Below are positions 42,478-50,605 of a stretch of DNA of 64,000 nucleotides, one piece after another (positions within the stretch are counted from its first letter, which is position 1; each line of letters begins with the position of its first letter). Location: contig CAVWJX010000002.1 of NCBI GenBank assembly GCA_963755435.1, forward strand, positions 248,001 through 312,000. Direction: 5' to 3'. Source of the DNA: AP-15 sp963755435 (GTDB taxonomy: Bacteria; Pseudomonadota; Alphaproteobacteria; ATCC43930; CGMCC-115725). A program made the position numbers and the translations under genes. Under the pieces are notes generated by a model. That model was not told where the DNA came from. It did no database searches and saw only the letters and a program-made list of their open reading frames with translations.

Positions 42478-43773
42478 ATGCCGCCTCCAGCCGACGACCC
42501 GCCGAGCGATTGGGTCAGCCCGGATCAGCCATCGTCTGCGGCGCCGGCCGAAACCGCGCCGGCCGAAACCGCACCCGGCGAGCCGGCCGAGCCCGCCCGG
42601 AACAGCGAGATGGCACCTGGCGCGCCGCCGGATAATGCGGTGCCGCCAGCCGAGCCGCGCCGCAGACGGCGGCGGCGGCGCCGCCGGCCGCCGCGCGAGA
42701 TCGGCCCGGGCGGCGATGCCCAGGGCGATTACCGCGGCAATGCCGCGCCCGCCGGCGAGAGCGCCGCGGAGAACGCGGTGGTCGGCGATGCGCCCTCCGC
42801 CGCCCCGCCGCAGTTCGCGGCATCCGAGGGGGCGCCTGCTGGCGGCGAGGTGCGCGAGCGGCCGCGCCGTCGGCGACGCCGGCGACGCCCCTCCCCTGCC
42901 CCCGGGTCCGGCGCTGCCGCGACAGTTGTCGGCGGCGAGGCTGCGACGCCGACCAGCACGGACGAGGGCGAGACGGCGGCAGGCGAGCCCGAGGCCGGCG
43001 CTACGGTTCCGGGTCCCGGCACCTTGCGCCTGAGGACGCGCTTTTCACGGCGCGAGATGCCGCGGCGGCGAGCCATTGCCAGACCGGGTTTGGCGTACTC
43101 CGCGGTCGAAAGTGGTGATCGGCCGAGCGCCGACGGTCCGGCGAATGCCCCGCGCCGCGAGAACGATCGTCCGCGCCGCCGTCGGCCGTCGCCGCCGGCT
43201 TCGGGCGAGACGGCGGCATCGGAAGCTCAGAGTGCCGATGGTGTGCCGGCCCAACCGGACCAGAGGCAGCGCAACCGGGGGCCGCGCTATCGCCGGCCGG
43301 CCGATCAGCGAGCACGCCCGGGTGAACCGCCGCAGTTACCTGGGGCGTCTGAACGGCCCGCGTCGGGGCGGAGCAACCGCGACGCGCACCGGAGCGGACC
43401 AGCCGGCCCCAGGGACGGCCAGGGCCGGGATCGGCAGCGCCCGAATGGCCAACGCGGACGCGCCGCGCCGGTGCGTCGGATCGAACAGAAGCTCTATGCC
43501 CTCGAATCGACGGTCGATCGCGGGTTCGAGGATGTCGCCGACGAGGCCGAGGAGAGCGGCACCCGCCGAGTTCACTGGGTGATCGTCAAGCGCACCGTCG
43601 CCGACCAGAAAAGCGGCAAGCCGATGTCGGCCACCTATGTGCTGCAGCGCGACGGGGCGGAGACCGATTTTCCCAATCTCGGTGCCGCCCGCGCCGCCGC
43701 CAACAAGACCATCATCCACCCGGAAAAGCTGACCTTGTCCAAGGCGGAGCACGTTGCCGCCAAGAGCAAGTGA
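42478..43773 (+). CDS. Arg/Pro-rich disordered protein with a small conserved C-terminal domain
   Basis: 431 residues. Residues 1-330 are low-complexity Pro/Ala/Glu/Arg sequence with several poly-Arg blocks (ten consecutive Arg near residue 61, eight near 129, RPRRRRPSPP near 240), resembling RNA-binding tails such as that of RNase E. From about residue 340 an ordered region begins (VRRIEQKLYALESTVDRGFE), followed by a compact beta-alpha unit (HWVIVKRTVADQKSGKPMSA, TYVLQRDGAETDFPNLGAAR). No known domain is recognised. The composition suggests binding to RNA, ribosomes or polyphosphate. The ribosome site is strong and the frame unbroken, so it is a real gene. Confidence 0.78.
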   Translation: MPPPADDPPSDWVSPDQPSSAAPAETAPAETAPGEPAEPARNSEMAPGAPPDNAVPPAEPRRRRRRRRRRPPREIGPGGDAQGDYRGNAAPAGESAAENAVVGDAPSAAPPQFAASEGAPAGGEVRERPRRRRRRRRPSPAPGSGAAATVVGGEAATPTSTDEGETAAGEPEAGATVPGPGTLRLRTRFSRREMPRRRAIARPGLAYSAVESGDRPSADGPANAPRRENDRPRRRRPSPPASGETAASEAQSADGVPAQPDQRQRNRGPRYRRPADQRARPGEPPQLPGASERPASGRSNRDAHRSGPAGPRDGQGRDRQRPNGQRGRAAPVRRIEQKLYALESTVDRGFEDVADEAEESGTRRVHWVIVKRTVADQKSGKPMSATYVLQRDGAETDFPNLGAARAAANKTIIHPEKLTLSKAEHVAAKSK

Positions 43774-43797
43774 GCGCCGTCGCCAATCGGCGCGAGC

Positions 43798-45063
43798 CTA
43801 TTGTTTGCTGCTCGCATACGGGACGATGACCGTGCCGGTCCGGAATTCGGACGGCTCGAGTATCGCCTCGGTCTTGAGGTCCTTGAACTGGGCGAGGCCG
43901 TGGCCCTTGATCCCCTGGAACTGCACCTCGAGCACCCGGGGCTTGGCCCATTCGCCGTCCCGGCCGTAGCTGACGTCGCCGACGATCGTCTTGAACGTAT
44001 GGCTGCGGATATAGTCGGCGAGCTTGGCTTGGTCGAGGCTCCGGGTTCCCTCGATCGCGTTGCCCAGGACCTGCAGATTGGCGTAGGCGAACGGCGGTAG
44101 ATACCAACCGAGCGGGTCGATCCCCTCGGCCGGGGCCTTGGCCTGGTATTTCTTCAGGAACGCCATGATCCCGGAGAACTGCATTTTCGGCGCCGGGATC
44201 CACCAATCATAATCGAGGATGTTGTTGAGCGCCGGCCCTAGCTGCTCCTTGACAGTGGTGTATTGCAGACCGACCATGCCGCCGCCGAAATACCGGGTGG
44301 CGAGGCCGATTTCGCTCGCCGCACGAACCATGCCGACCGAATCGGGCGGGTAGGAGGCGACGAAGACGATGTCGGGGTGGGTCGCCTGGATCGCGTTGAC
44401 GATCGGCGTGTAATCGACCGTTGAGGGCGGGTAGGTCTTGTCGTAGACGATGTCGAGCCCGAGAGACTTGGCGATGGCACGCGCGCCCTCGGAGGCGTTC
44501 TTCGGGTATTCGGCATCGGCGGCGACGATCGCCAGGGTCTTGGGCTTGGGGTTGCCCTGCATGGCCACCTTGAAGAACGGATCGCAGAAGGCGCGCTTAG
44601 GGTCAGGGCCCGTCGGCAACATCGAAAAGTATCTCGGATAGTGGAACTCGCTGTTGACCGCGAGCCCGAACAGGCTAAGGAACAGCGCGTGGTGCTGGAT
44701 GACGATCGGCATCGCCGGCGCGATCATGTTGGTGCCGTAGCCGGAAACGATCAGGTCGACCTTGTCGACGTCGAGGAGCTTGGTATAGATCGCCGGCACC
44801 GTCGGCGGGTTGCTCTGGTCGTCATAATAGACGAGCTTGACCGGGCGGCCCAACAGCCCGCCCTTGGCGTTGACATCGTCGCGCCAGATCTGCATCGCCA
44901 GCAGCGCCGTCTTGCCGGCTGCGGCAAGCCCGCCGGTCAAGGCCATGCCGAAGCCGATCGTGATCGGCTGGGCCGCGCGCGCCCCGCCCGCGGCGAGGAT
45001 GCCGGCGAAGACGATCGCCGCCGCCATCGCCCGGCCGTGGCGTCGAATGCCTGGTCCAACCAC
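43798..45063 (-). CDS. ABC transporter substrate-binding protein, LivK type (paralogue)
   Basis: 421 residues. The start is the GTG ending at 45063, directly after a strong GGGAGGGAAGA site; it opens a signal peptide (MAAAIVFAGILAAGGARAAQ). The mature start QPITIGFGMALTGG and the segments GGLLGRPVKLVYYDDQSNPP, VSGYGTNMIAPAMPIV and SHTFKTIVGDVSYG match the protein at 1601-2899 almost segment by segment. The two are close paralogues about 42 kb apart, and neither has permease or ATPase genes nearby. Ligand unknown. Confidence 0.9.
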   Translation of the reverse strand: MVGPGIRRHGRAMAAAIVFAGILAAGGARAAQPITIGFGMALTGGLAAAGKTALLAMQIWRDDVNAKGGLLGRPVKLVYYDDQSNPPTVPAIYTKLLDVDKVDLIVSGYGTNMIAPAMPIVIQHHALFLSLFGLAVNSEFHYPRYFSMLPTGPDPKRAFCDPFFKVAMQGNPKPKTLAIVAADAEYPKNASEGARAIAKSLGLDIVYDKTYPPSTVDYTPIVNAIQATHPDIVFVASYPPDSVGMVRAASEIGLATRYFGGGMVGLQYTTVKEQLGPALNNILDYDWWIPAPKMQFSGIMAFLKKYQAKAPAEGIDPLGWYLPPFAYANLQVLGNAIEGTRSLDQAKLADYIRSHTFKTIVGDVSYGRDGEWAKPRVLEVQFQGIKGHGLAQFKDLKTEAILEPSEFRTGTVIVPYASSKQ

Positions 45064-45382
45064 TCTTCCCTCCCTGGATTTTGATTGCTGGGGACTTTGA
45101 TTGCTGCGGATTTCGAGTGCCGGCTGCCTGCCGTCACCGATCAAGCCATGGACCCCTTAGCGAGCGGACGTCCGCGCAACCCGATAATGCAGATCGGCGA
45201 CCGTCGCGCCAAGCGCGAATGCCGTCCGCCGCCGGTCGCGCGGCCTGCGGAGCCATGGCCCATGCCGCCAGCGATTGCCGGACCCGCGTCATCGCGCGGC
45301 GAACCGGGCGCACCAAGCGCGATATCGGCGACGGCGAGCGTTGAAAGGAGTATGATGCCGATCGTATTTTGCGCCAACGGGC
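45064..45382. other. Divergent intergenic region, binding protein / DUF465
   Basis: 319 bases between a leftward and a rightward gene. GC-rich, with several meaningless open frames. The last 40 bases before the rightward ATG are less GC-rich (GGAGTATGATGCCGATCG) and probably include that promoter. No gene or RNA is recognised. Confidence 0.45.
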
Positions 45383-45586
45383 ATGGATCTCGACGCTGAA
45401 GCATTGAGGGCGAAACTCGCCATGCTGAAAAGCGAGCACCGCGACCTCGACGACGTGATCGCGCGCCTGTCCGAGCAGGCGCCGTTCGACCAGCTTCGGC
45501 TGCAGCGGCTCAAAAAGCGCAAGCTGCTGCTGAAGGACCAAATCCTGAAAATCGAAAGCGAGCTCCTGCCCGACATCATCGCCTGA
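45383..45586 (+). CDS. DUF465 (YdcH-like) small protein
   Basis: 67 residues forming two helices: LRAKLAMLKSEHRDLDDVIA and LRLQRLKKRKLLLKDQILKI. This heptad-rich pattern is that of the DUF465/YdcH family, a small cytoplasmic coiled-coil protein widespread in proteobacteria, of unknown role. It is apparently monocistronic. Confidence 0.85.
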   Translation: MDLDAEALRAKLAMLKSEHRDLDDVIARLSEQAPFDQLRLQRLKKRKLLLKDQILKIESELLPDIIA

Positions 45587-46088
45587 GGGGGCTGATTGGC
45601 AAGGAGGGGAGACGCGTCGGGCACGGCATTTAGAAGCGCTTCGTCGGCGAATCTTACAGTCACCGCCTTCGGCATTTTTTTGTCATCAGCCTTATTTGAT
45701 GAATCGCCCGAAGCGTACCACCCGGCTAGAAACAGAATAGATCAACGCGACCGCGATTAAACAAGAACTATTCTGAATGGGGGGACAGGAATACAATGGT
45801 CGTAATCGGGTCTGCGATCTTGCAGATGCGGAATTTGATGTGTAGAATCGGAGTTTTTGTGCCGAATTTCTGAAAAAAGTCTTCTGTCAGGTTTGCCAGT
45901 TCCTAGTGGAGGACAGGCGCTGATTGAGCCCATCCGGTCTGCCACTGTCGAGATTTTTTACAGATTCGCGGTATCCAGGATTGGAGTTGATTATAAGTGA
46001 TTAAATTACATGGTGAATTGGGCCTGGCACGTCATTTGCTTAACCTTAACGAGGAGTGGATGACCCACCCGGAATGGAGGAAAAGCAC
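45587..46088. other. AT-rich 500-base regulatory region before the PEP-CTERM gene
   Basis: The most AT-rich stretch of the window. It holds no convincing gene; a 25-codon frame at 45796-45873 has no support beyond a G-rich leader. It ends in a perfect sigma-54 promoter (46025-46040). The several hundred bases upstream are suited to enhancer binding and DNA bending, as sigma-54 systems need. Confidence 0.55.
46025..46040 (+). promoter_or_regulatory. Sigma-54 (RpoN) -24/-12 promoter
   Basis: TGGCAC-GTCAT-TTGCT matches the RpoN consensus (TGGCAC-N5-TTGCW) at every position. Transcription would begin about 12 bases after the GC, near 46051, leaving a leader of about 38 bases that contains the GGAGG site for the PEP-CTERM start at 46089. 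PEP-CTERM genes in some proteobacteria are known to be controlled by RpoN together with the PrsK/PrsR two-component system, which fits. Confidence 0.82.
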
Positions 46089-47024
46089 ATGGACGGTAGG
46101 ACAACGGCTTCTTGGAAGGTGGGCGGGCTCGCTCTGCTAATAGCCTCGGCAACGGCGCTGGTTGGGACCACCGGCGCGGCCAAGGCCGACCTATTGGGCA
46201 TCGCCAACCAGGCGGCGGCCGGAAACGGCTTGATCGAAACTGTTGACTTGACGACAGGGCTTTTCGTCAACAGCTTTGTTCCTACTCAGGCAAGCATCTG
46301 CACCGGCGGCGGCCAGTGCAACGGCCGCGGCGTCGAAGTCCTCGGCAACTTCGTCTATTATAGCGAGCTGACCAATCTCTTCGGCCCAAGTAACGCCCTC
46401 TACGTAGCCCCTTTTAACGGTGGCGCCGGCGGGGCGGACATCAAGAGTTTTGTGAACCCGGTCCCGGGCACGGGCATTGTCGATCTGGCCTCGGACAATC
46501 TGGGCCACGTTTTTGCCATGACCGGCTATCCGAACGGTCCCGAAGTGGTCCAAGAGACCGATGGCAATGGCGGCAATATCGGCGGCTTGGTAACCCTGCA
46601 TATGACGGGTGGCGGTAACCTGACAAATAGCGACGGCTTTACCATCCTGGCAAACGGGAACTGGCTGATCAACGACGGCGACGCCACCAACAGCTACAAT
46701 CAATATGATCCCATCACTGGACAAGAGATCGCCGGCACCACCGTTCAAGCTTCAAATGGCTCCGGTGTTTGTGGCAGCTCAACCGGCGTTGAGAACAACG
46801 GCACCAACTTGTTCTTCGACTGCAATTTGAATTCGATTGTCGAAAACACCTTGACTGGCGGATTCGTGTCGTCGACGCCGCTGCCTGGCGGCAACTTCGA
46901 AGACATTTCACTGGTCGAAGCGTCGCCGGTCGTTCCACCCGTGCCGGAACCCGCGTCGCTCAGCATTCTGGGCGCGGCGCTTGTCGGCTTCGGCATGGCA
47001 CGGCGGCGCAACCGGTCGGCCTAG
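46089..47024 (+). CDS. PEP-CTERM sorting domain protein (sigma-54 dependent)
   Basis: 311 residues from the ATG at 46089, which has TGGAGGAAAAGC upstream. Signal peptide: VGGLALLIASATALVGTTGA, cleaved near AKA. The body is a Gly/Asn-rich beta-propeller-like repeat protein (GNGLIETVDLTTGLF, GLVTLHMTGGGN, ILANGNWLINDGD), and the C terminus is PPVPEPASLSILGAALVGFG then MARRRNRSA, a textbook PEP-CTERM tail for exosortase processing. Its own sigma-54 promoter and a terminator bracket it as a single-gene unit. Probably a surface or matrix protein. Confidence 0.9.
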   Translation: MDGRTTASWKVGGLALLIASATALVGTTGAAKADLLGIANQAAAGNGLIETVDLTTGLFVNSFVPTQASICTGGGQCNGRGVEVLGNFVYYSELTNLFGPSNALYVAPFNGGAGGADIKSFVNPVPGTGIVDLASDNLGHVFAMTGYPNGPEVVQETDGNGGNIGGLVTLHMTGGGNLTNSDGFTILANGNWLINDGDATNSYNQYDPITGQEIAGTTVQASNGSGVCGSSTGVENNGTNLFFDCNLNSIVENTLTGGFVSSTPLPGGNFEDISLVEASPVVPPVPEPASLSILGAALVGFGMARRRNRSA

Positions 47025-47073
47025 ACCGCCAGTTTGGACGGGTTCGGCCTCTACCGGACCCGATCTTCAGATG

Positions 47074-47105
47074 AGTCGGCAGCCGAGCGGGCTGCCGACT
47101 TTTCT
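47074..47105 (+). terminator. Rho-independent terminator
   Basis: AGTCGGCAGCC, a 5-base loop, GGCTGCCGACT, followed by TTTTCT. The stem has 11 perfect pairs and lies 50 bases after the PEP-CTERM stop, so it ends that transcript and insulates purE. Confidence 0.9.
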
Positions 47106-47188
47106 GTTGGATCAGCCCCGTCCAGTTGTGCGCCGCGGTTCGGCTTCTATAATGAGCGCCGTCGCGTTTTGATCGCGGAAGAAGCCGA

Positions 47189-47685
47189 ATGAGCGAGGCC
47201 CGACCGGCAGTTGGCATTATCATGGGCAGCCAATCCGATTGGCGCACGATGCTGCGCGCAGCCGAGACGCTCGAGCCGGCTGGGGGTGGGCTTTGAAGCC
47301 CGGGTGATCTCAGCGCACCGCACTCCCGATCGGCTCTTCGATTATGCGCGCAGCGCACGAGCGCGCGGCCTGCGGGTGATCATCGCCGGCGCCGGGGGAG
47401 CCGCCCACCTTCCTGGCATGGCCGCCGCATTGACGCCACTCCCGGTGCTCGGCGTGCCGATCGAAAGCCGGGTTCTCAAGGGCGTCGACAGCCTCTTGTC
47501 GATCGTGCAGATGCCGGCCGGGATCCCGGTCGCGACGTTTGCGATCGGCGAGGCGGGTGCAGTCAACGCGGCGCTTTTCGCCGCGGCGGTGCTCGCGCCG
47601 ACCGATCCCGAAATTGAGCAGGCGCTGGATCGCTGGCGGCTGACGCAGACGCAAGCTGTGGCCGAACAGCCCGGATTCTGCCTGA
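47189..47685 (+). CDS. purE: N5-carboxyaminoimidazole ribonucleotide mutase PurE, frameshifted
   Basis: Purine synthesis step 6b: N5-CAIR to CAIR. It starts MSEARPAVGIIMGSQSDWRT at the ATG at 47189 (GGAAGAAGCC upstream). Near 47277 one extra C (GAGCCGGC) shifts the frame; then LGVGFEARVISAHRTPDRLF, GAGGAAHLPGMAA and FAIGEAGAVNAALFAAAVLA follow, all core PurE motifs. At the end a second extra C (CCC near 47671) makes purE read through into purK; without it the protein ends AVAEQPDSA at the TGA at 47683-47685, which shares an A with the purK ATG. About 165 residues, the normal size. Confidence 0.9.
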
Positions 47686-48770
47686 TGGCGTCGTCGCCGT
47701 CGATGCTGGCGCCGGGCGCCACGATCGGGATTTTGGGCGGCGGCCAACTCGGGCGGATGACGGCGCTCGCCGCAGCTCGGCTCGGCTATCGCTGCCATGT
47801 CTTCGCCAGCAGGCCGGACAGCCCGGGGGCGCAGGTGTGCGGCGCTGCGACCGTCGCCGAATTTTCGGATCTGGCGGCGCTCGGCCGCTTTGCTGCGGCG
47901 ATCGATGTCGCGACCTTCGAGTTCGAAAACATCCCGGCCGAAGCGGTGCGGGCGGTGGCGGCCGCAAAGCTCGTCCTGCCGCGGGCCGAAATTCTGGAGA
48001 TCGCGCAGGACCGTTTGCGGGAGAAGGATTTTCTGCATTCGATCGATGTCGCGACCACCGCCTATCGCGAGGTGTCCGACGTCGTGGCACTCGGCCGGGC
48101 GATGCGCGATTTCGGCTATCCGGCGGTGCTGAAGAGCGTGCGCATGGGCTATGACGGCAAGGGCCAGGTGACGCTCAACCCCGAGACCAAGCCCGAGGAG
48201 GCATGGCGCCGGATGGGTTGCGAGATCGGCATTCTCGAAAGCTTTGTCGATTTCGCCTGCGAGATCTCGGTCATCGTCGCGCGCGGCCGCAACGGCGCCT
48301 GGGCCACCTACCCGCCGGTCGAAAACCAGCATACCGCCCATATCCTCGACACCACCATCGCCCCGGCCCGGATCAAGGCCGAGACGGCGATGCGCGCCGA
48401 GGCGATCGCACGCCATATCGCCGAGAAGCTCGATCTCGTCGGCGTGCTGGCGGTCGAGATGTTCGTCACCCAATCGGGCGAGATCCTGGTCAACGAACTC
48501 GCGCCGCGGCCGCACAATTCGGGACACTGGACGATCGACGCCTGCGTCACCAGCCAGTTCGAGCAATTGGTGCGCGCGCTGTGCGGCCTGCCGCTGGGCT
48601 CGGTCGCGCACCATTCCGACGCGGTCATGAAAAATCTGATCGGCGCCGAAATCGACAAATGGCGCGACGCCCTCGCCGACCCGCTGGCCAAGCTGCACCT
48701 CTACGGCAAGACCGAAGTGCGGCCCGGCCGCAAGATGGGTCACGTGACCCGTCTCATGCCCCACCGCTGA
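47685..48770 (+). CDS. purK: 5-(carboxyamino)imidazole ribonucleotide synthase PurK
   Basis: 361 residues. ATP-grasp enzyme that carboxylates AIR with bicarbonate to N5-CAIR, the substrate of PurE. Motifs: IGILGGGQLGRMTALAAARL at the N terminus, FEFENIPAEAV, GYPAVLKSVRMGYDGKGQV (ATP-binding) and NELAPRPHNSGHWTIDAC (the PurK signature). Its ATG overlaps the corrected purE stop (TGATG), a coupled pair. As the bases stand, the two genes share one open frame, but the corrected reading has separate proteins. Confidence 0.95.
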   Translation: MASSPSMLAPGATIGILGGGQLGRMTALAAARLGYRCHVFASRPDSPGAQVCGAATVAEFSDLAALGRFAAAIDVATFEFENIPAEAVRAVAAAKLVLPRAEILEIAQDRLREKDFLHSIDVATTAYREVSDVVALGRAMRDFGYPAVLKSVRMGYDGKGQVTLNPETKPEEAWRRMGCEIGILESFVDFACEISVIVARGRNGAWATYPPVENQHTAHILDTTIAPARIKAETAMRAEAIARHIAEKLDLVGVLAVEMFVTQSGEILVNELAPRPHNSGHWTIDACVTSQFEQLVRALCGLPLGSVAHHSDAVMKNLIGAEIDKWRDALADPLAKLHLYGKTEVRPGRKMGHVTRLMPHR

Positions 48771-48784
48771 AACACCTTTCAGCG
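48765..48784. terminator. Bidirectional hairpin over the convergent purK and coq9 stops
   Basis: CGCTGAAA-CACC-TTTCAGCG, with perfect 8-bp arms. The TGA of purK lies in one arm and the complement of the coq9 stop in the other, so both transcripts end within this hairpin. The three Us in each arm are short for a classical terminator, but the position strongly suggests shared termination or 3'-end protection. Confidence 0.5.
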
Positions 48785-49417
48785 CAGCGGGCGCAGCAAG
48801 CGAAACGGGTTCGGCAGGTGCCCGGCCAAGGTATCGAAATCGCGCCGCGCGCGGCCCAATCGGGCGACGCCGGCCAGTCTGCGCTCGATGAAAGCGCGCG
48901 TATCGACAAAGCCCTCGGAGCGATCGTCGAGCCAGTACAGCAGGGCGGCGCCATAGATCGCGGCCAGGCTCGCGCGCTTCGTATAGAAGCTGAAATCAGT
49001 GGCGGTGTCGCCGGCGGCGTACCAGATCGCATCGACCGTCTCGTAAGTCAGGCGGAGCGCGAGCGGCGCATGCTGCGGCAGCGCCAGGACGGCGAGCGCG
49101 CGTCGCACCGCCTCGCGCCATGGCTCGACAATTTCGAGCCGAATGCCGATCGCCAGCGCAATCCGCTCGGACGCCCGCAGGTCATCGAGCGGCAGGGCTT
49201 CGAGCCGGTCGAGCATGCGCCGGGTGACCCAGCGGCTGAACCCGGCGACGAGATCGGCCGCCCCGCCCGGAAACAGCGCCAGCGCTTCGGCCGCAGGCAT
49301 CCCGAGCCGCCGCGCCGCGCCGCGCAGGGCCGCGCGCGACCAGCCATCGAAGGCGACATCGGGCAGCATCGCTTCGAGCAATGCCTCGCGCCCACTCTCG
49401 GCGAGCGGGCTTTTCAT
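48779..49417 (-). CDS. coq9: COQ9-family ubiquinone biosynthesis protein
   Basis: 212 residues. COQ9 is a TetR-fold lipid-binding protein that presents ubiquinone precursors to the COQ7-type hydroxylase. Family signs: an N-terminal helical repeat (GWSRAALRGAARRLGMPAAE, ALFPGGAADLVAGFSRW) and the C-terminal YETVDAIWYAAGDTATDFSF followed by YTKRASLAAIYGAALLYWLD, which is almost diagnostic. Adjacent to rpsU apart from def, a linkage typical of alphaproteobacteria. It overlaps def by 4 bases. Confidence 0.93.
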   Translation of the reverse strand: MKSPLAESGREALLEAMLPDVAFDGWSRAALRGAARRLGMPAAEALALFPGGAADLVAGFSRWVTRRMLDRLEALPLDDLRASERIALAIGIRLEIVEPWREAVRRALAVLALPQHAPLALRLTYETVDAIWYAAGDTATDFSFYTKRASLAAIYGAALLYWLDDRSEGFVDTRAFIERRLAGVARLGRARRDFDTLAGHLPNPFRLLRPLR

Positions 49418-49977
49418 GCCGGCCTCGTCTCGGCGAGAAGGGCAGCGAGATCGACCGGGTGACGCTGCAGCTCCTCGGCGAAGAACAGGTGCCGCTGATC
49501 AACCATTCGCTGCGGGTAGAGGACGCCGTCGAGGTGGTCGCATTCGTGCTGCACGACGCGCGCGTGAAACCCTTCGGCCTCGCGCTCGATCGGCTCGCCA
49601 TCGAGCCCCAAGGCGCGATAGCGGATGCGCAGATGGCGCGGCACGACGCCGCGCAGCCCCGGCACCGACAGGCAGCCCTCCCAGCCGAAGGCGCGCTCGC
49701 GCCCGACCGGCTCGACCACCGGGTTGACCAACACGGTCAGCTCCTGGGCGGTGTCGCCCGGCAGCTCGGTCAACCGCTCGCCGGCGACGAAGAAGACGAC
49801 GATCCGCCACGGCTGGTGCACCTGCGGCGCGGCCAGGCCGGTGCCGCCGGCATCGGCCATCGTTTCGATCATGTCCTCGGCCAGATGGCGCACCCACGGG
49901 GCTTGCGGGTCTTCGACCAGGGCCGCCGGCGCGCGCAGGATCGGGTTGCCCATATGGGCGATCTTGAGCAGAGACAT
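49414..49977 (-). CDS. def: Peptide deformylase
   Basis: 187 residues. Removes the N-formyl group from nascent proteins using Fe2+/Zn2+. All three motifs are present: GGTGLAAPQV (motif 1), WEGCLSVPG (motif 2, Cys ligand) and VQHECDHLDG (motif 3, two His ligands and catalytic Glu). The usual methionyl-tRNA formyltransferase neighbour is absent; instead coq9 follows through an ATGA overlap. This may be a second, non-fmt-linked deformylase. It faces rpsU divergently, across 148 bases. Confidence 0.95.
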   Translation of the reverse strand: MSLLKIAHMGNPILRAPAALVEDPQAPWVRHLAEDMIETMADAGGTGLAAPQVHQPWRIVVFFVAGERLTELPGDTAQELTVLVNPVVEPVGRERAFGWEGCLSVPGLRGVVPRHLRIRYRALGLDGEPIEREAEGFHARVVQHECDHLDGVLYPQRMVDQRHLFFAEELQRHPVDLAALLAETRPA

Positions 49978-50125
49978 GCCGCCAAATATGTGGCCGTTGG
50001 CGACCCGGGTAAAGCGGGGAGCAAGCCCGACTCGGCTTCACAGCGGCGGCCCGAGGTGCTACATAAGCGTCGGATTGCCGCAGCGAGGCTGCGGCGCATG
50101 ACGTTTTGAATGGAGCAGAGCCCCC

Positions 50126-50329
50126 GTGCAAGTCCTCGTCCGCGACAACAACGTCGATCAGGCTCTCCGGGCCTTGAAGAAGAAAATGCAGCGCGAGGGC
50201 GTGTTTCGGGAAATGAAGTTGCGGCGCAGCTATGAAAAGCCCTCGGAGCGCCGCGCCCGCGAACGCGCCGAAGCCGTCCGCCGCTACCGCAAGCTGTTGC
50301 GCAAGCGCATGGAGCGCGAAGGCTACTGA
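50126..50329 (+). CDS. rpsU: 30S ribosomal protein bS21
   Basis: 67 residues from a GTG at 50126, with GGAG about 11 bases upstream. QVLVRDNNVDQALRALKKKM and FREMKLRRSYEKPSERRARE are highly conserved in bS21, and the rest is basic. bS21 assists initiation by contacting the anti-Shine-Dalgarno region of 16S rRNA. The 276 bases that follow, up to the convergent pntB stop, contain no gene and no clear terminator. Confidence 0.96.
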   Translation: MQVLVRDNNVDQALRALKKKMQREGVFREMKLRRSYEKPSERRARERAEAVRRYRKLLRKRMEREGY

Positions 50330-50605
50330 GCCTCCGGGGCTTATCGTGGCGCGGCGGGGCGTTTACCGAGCACCGCCGGGTCTCTCCAAAGTCAATCTCG
50401 CCGATTGGCGCGGGTGCCGGTTTCCCTCAAAAATCCGCCTGTTCCACCTGATAAATGCAGGTGAAAAACAGGTGCGCGCTTCCCGCTCGCCGCTGCTCCC
50501 CTCCCTTCTCACGGCAGCCCGCTCGCCCACGGCGAAGCCTGCCGTTTCAGCAAAGTCTTAACCGCTGCCTGAATAACATGACTTTGCGGCCGATTTTAGA
50601 CGCGC

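Noticed and set aside
42661..42700. CRISPR-like or satellite repeat in the poly-Arg coding region
   Set aside because: The repetition reflects Arg codons in a low-complexity protein; there are no regular spacers.
45796..45873. 25-codon frame with a G-rich leader before the PEP-CTERM gene
   Set aside because: No similarity, no coding bias, and it sits within the probable enhancer region; not supportable as a gene.
50444..50462. Hairpin CACCTG...CAGGTG downstream of rpsU as terminator
   Set aside because: Only six base pairs, followed by A rather than T on the rpsU strand, and no U-run in the other direction.
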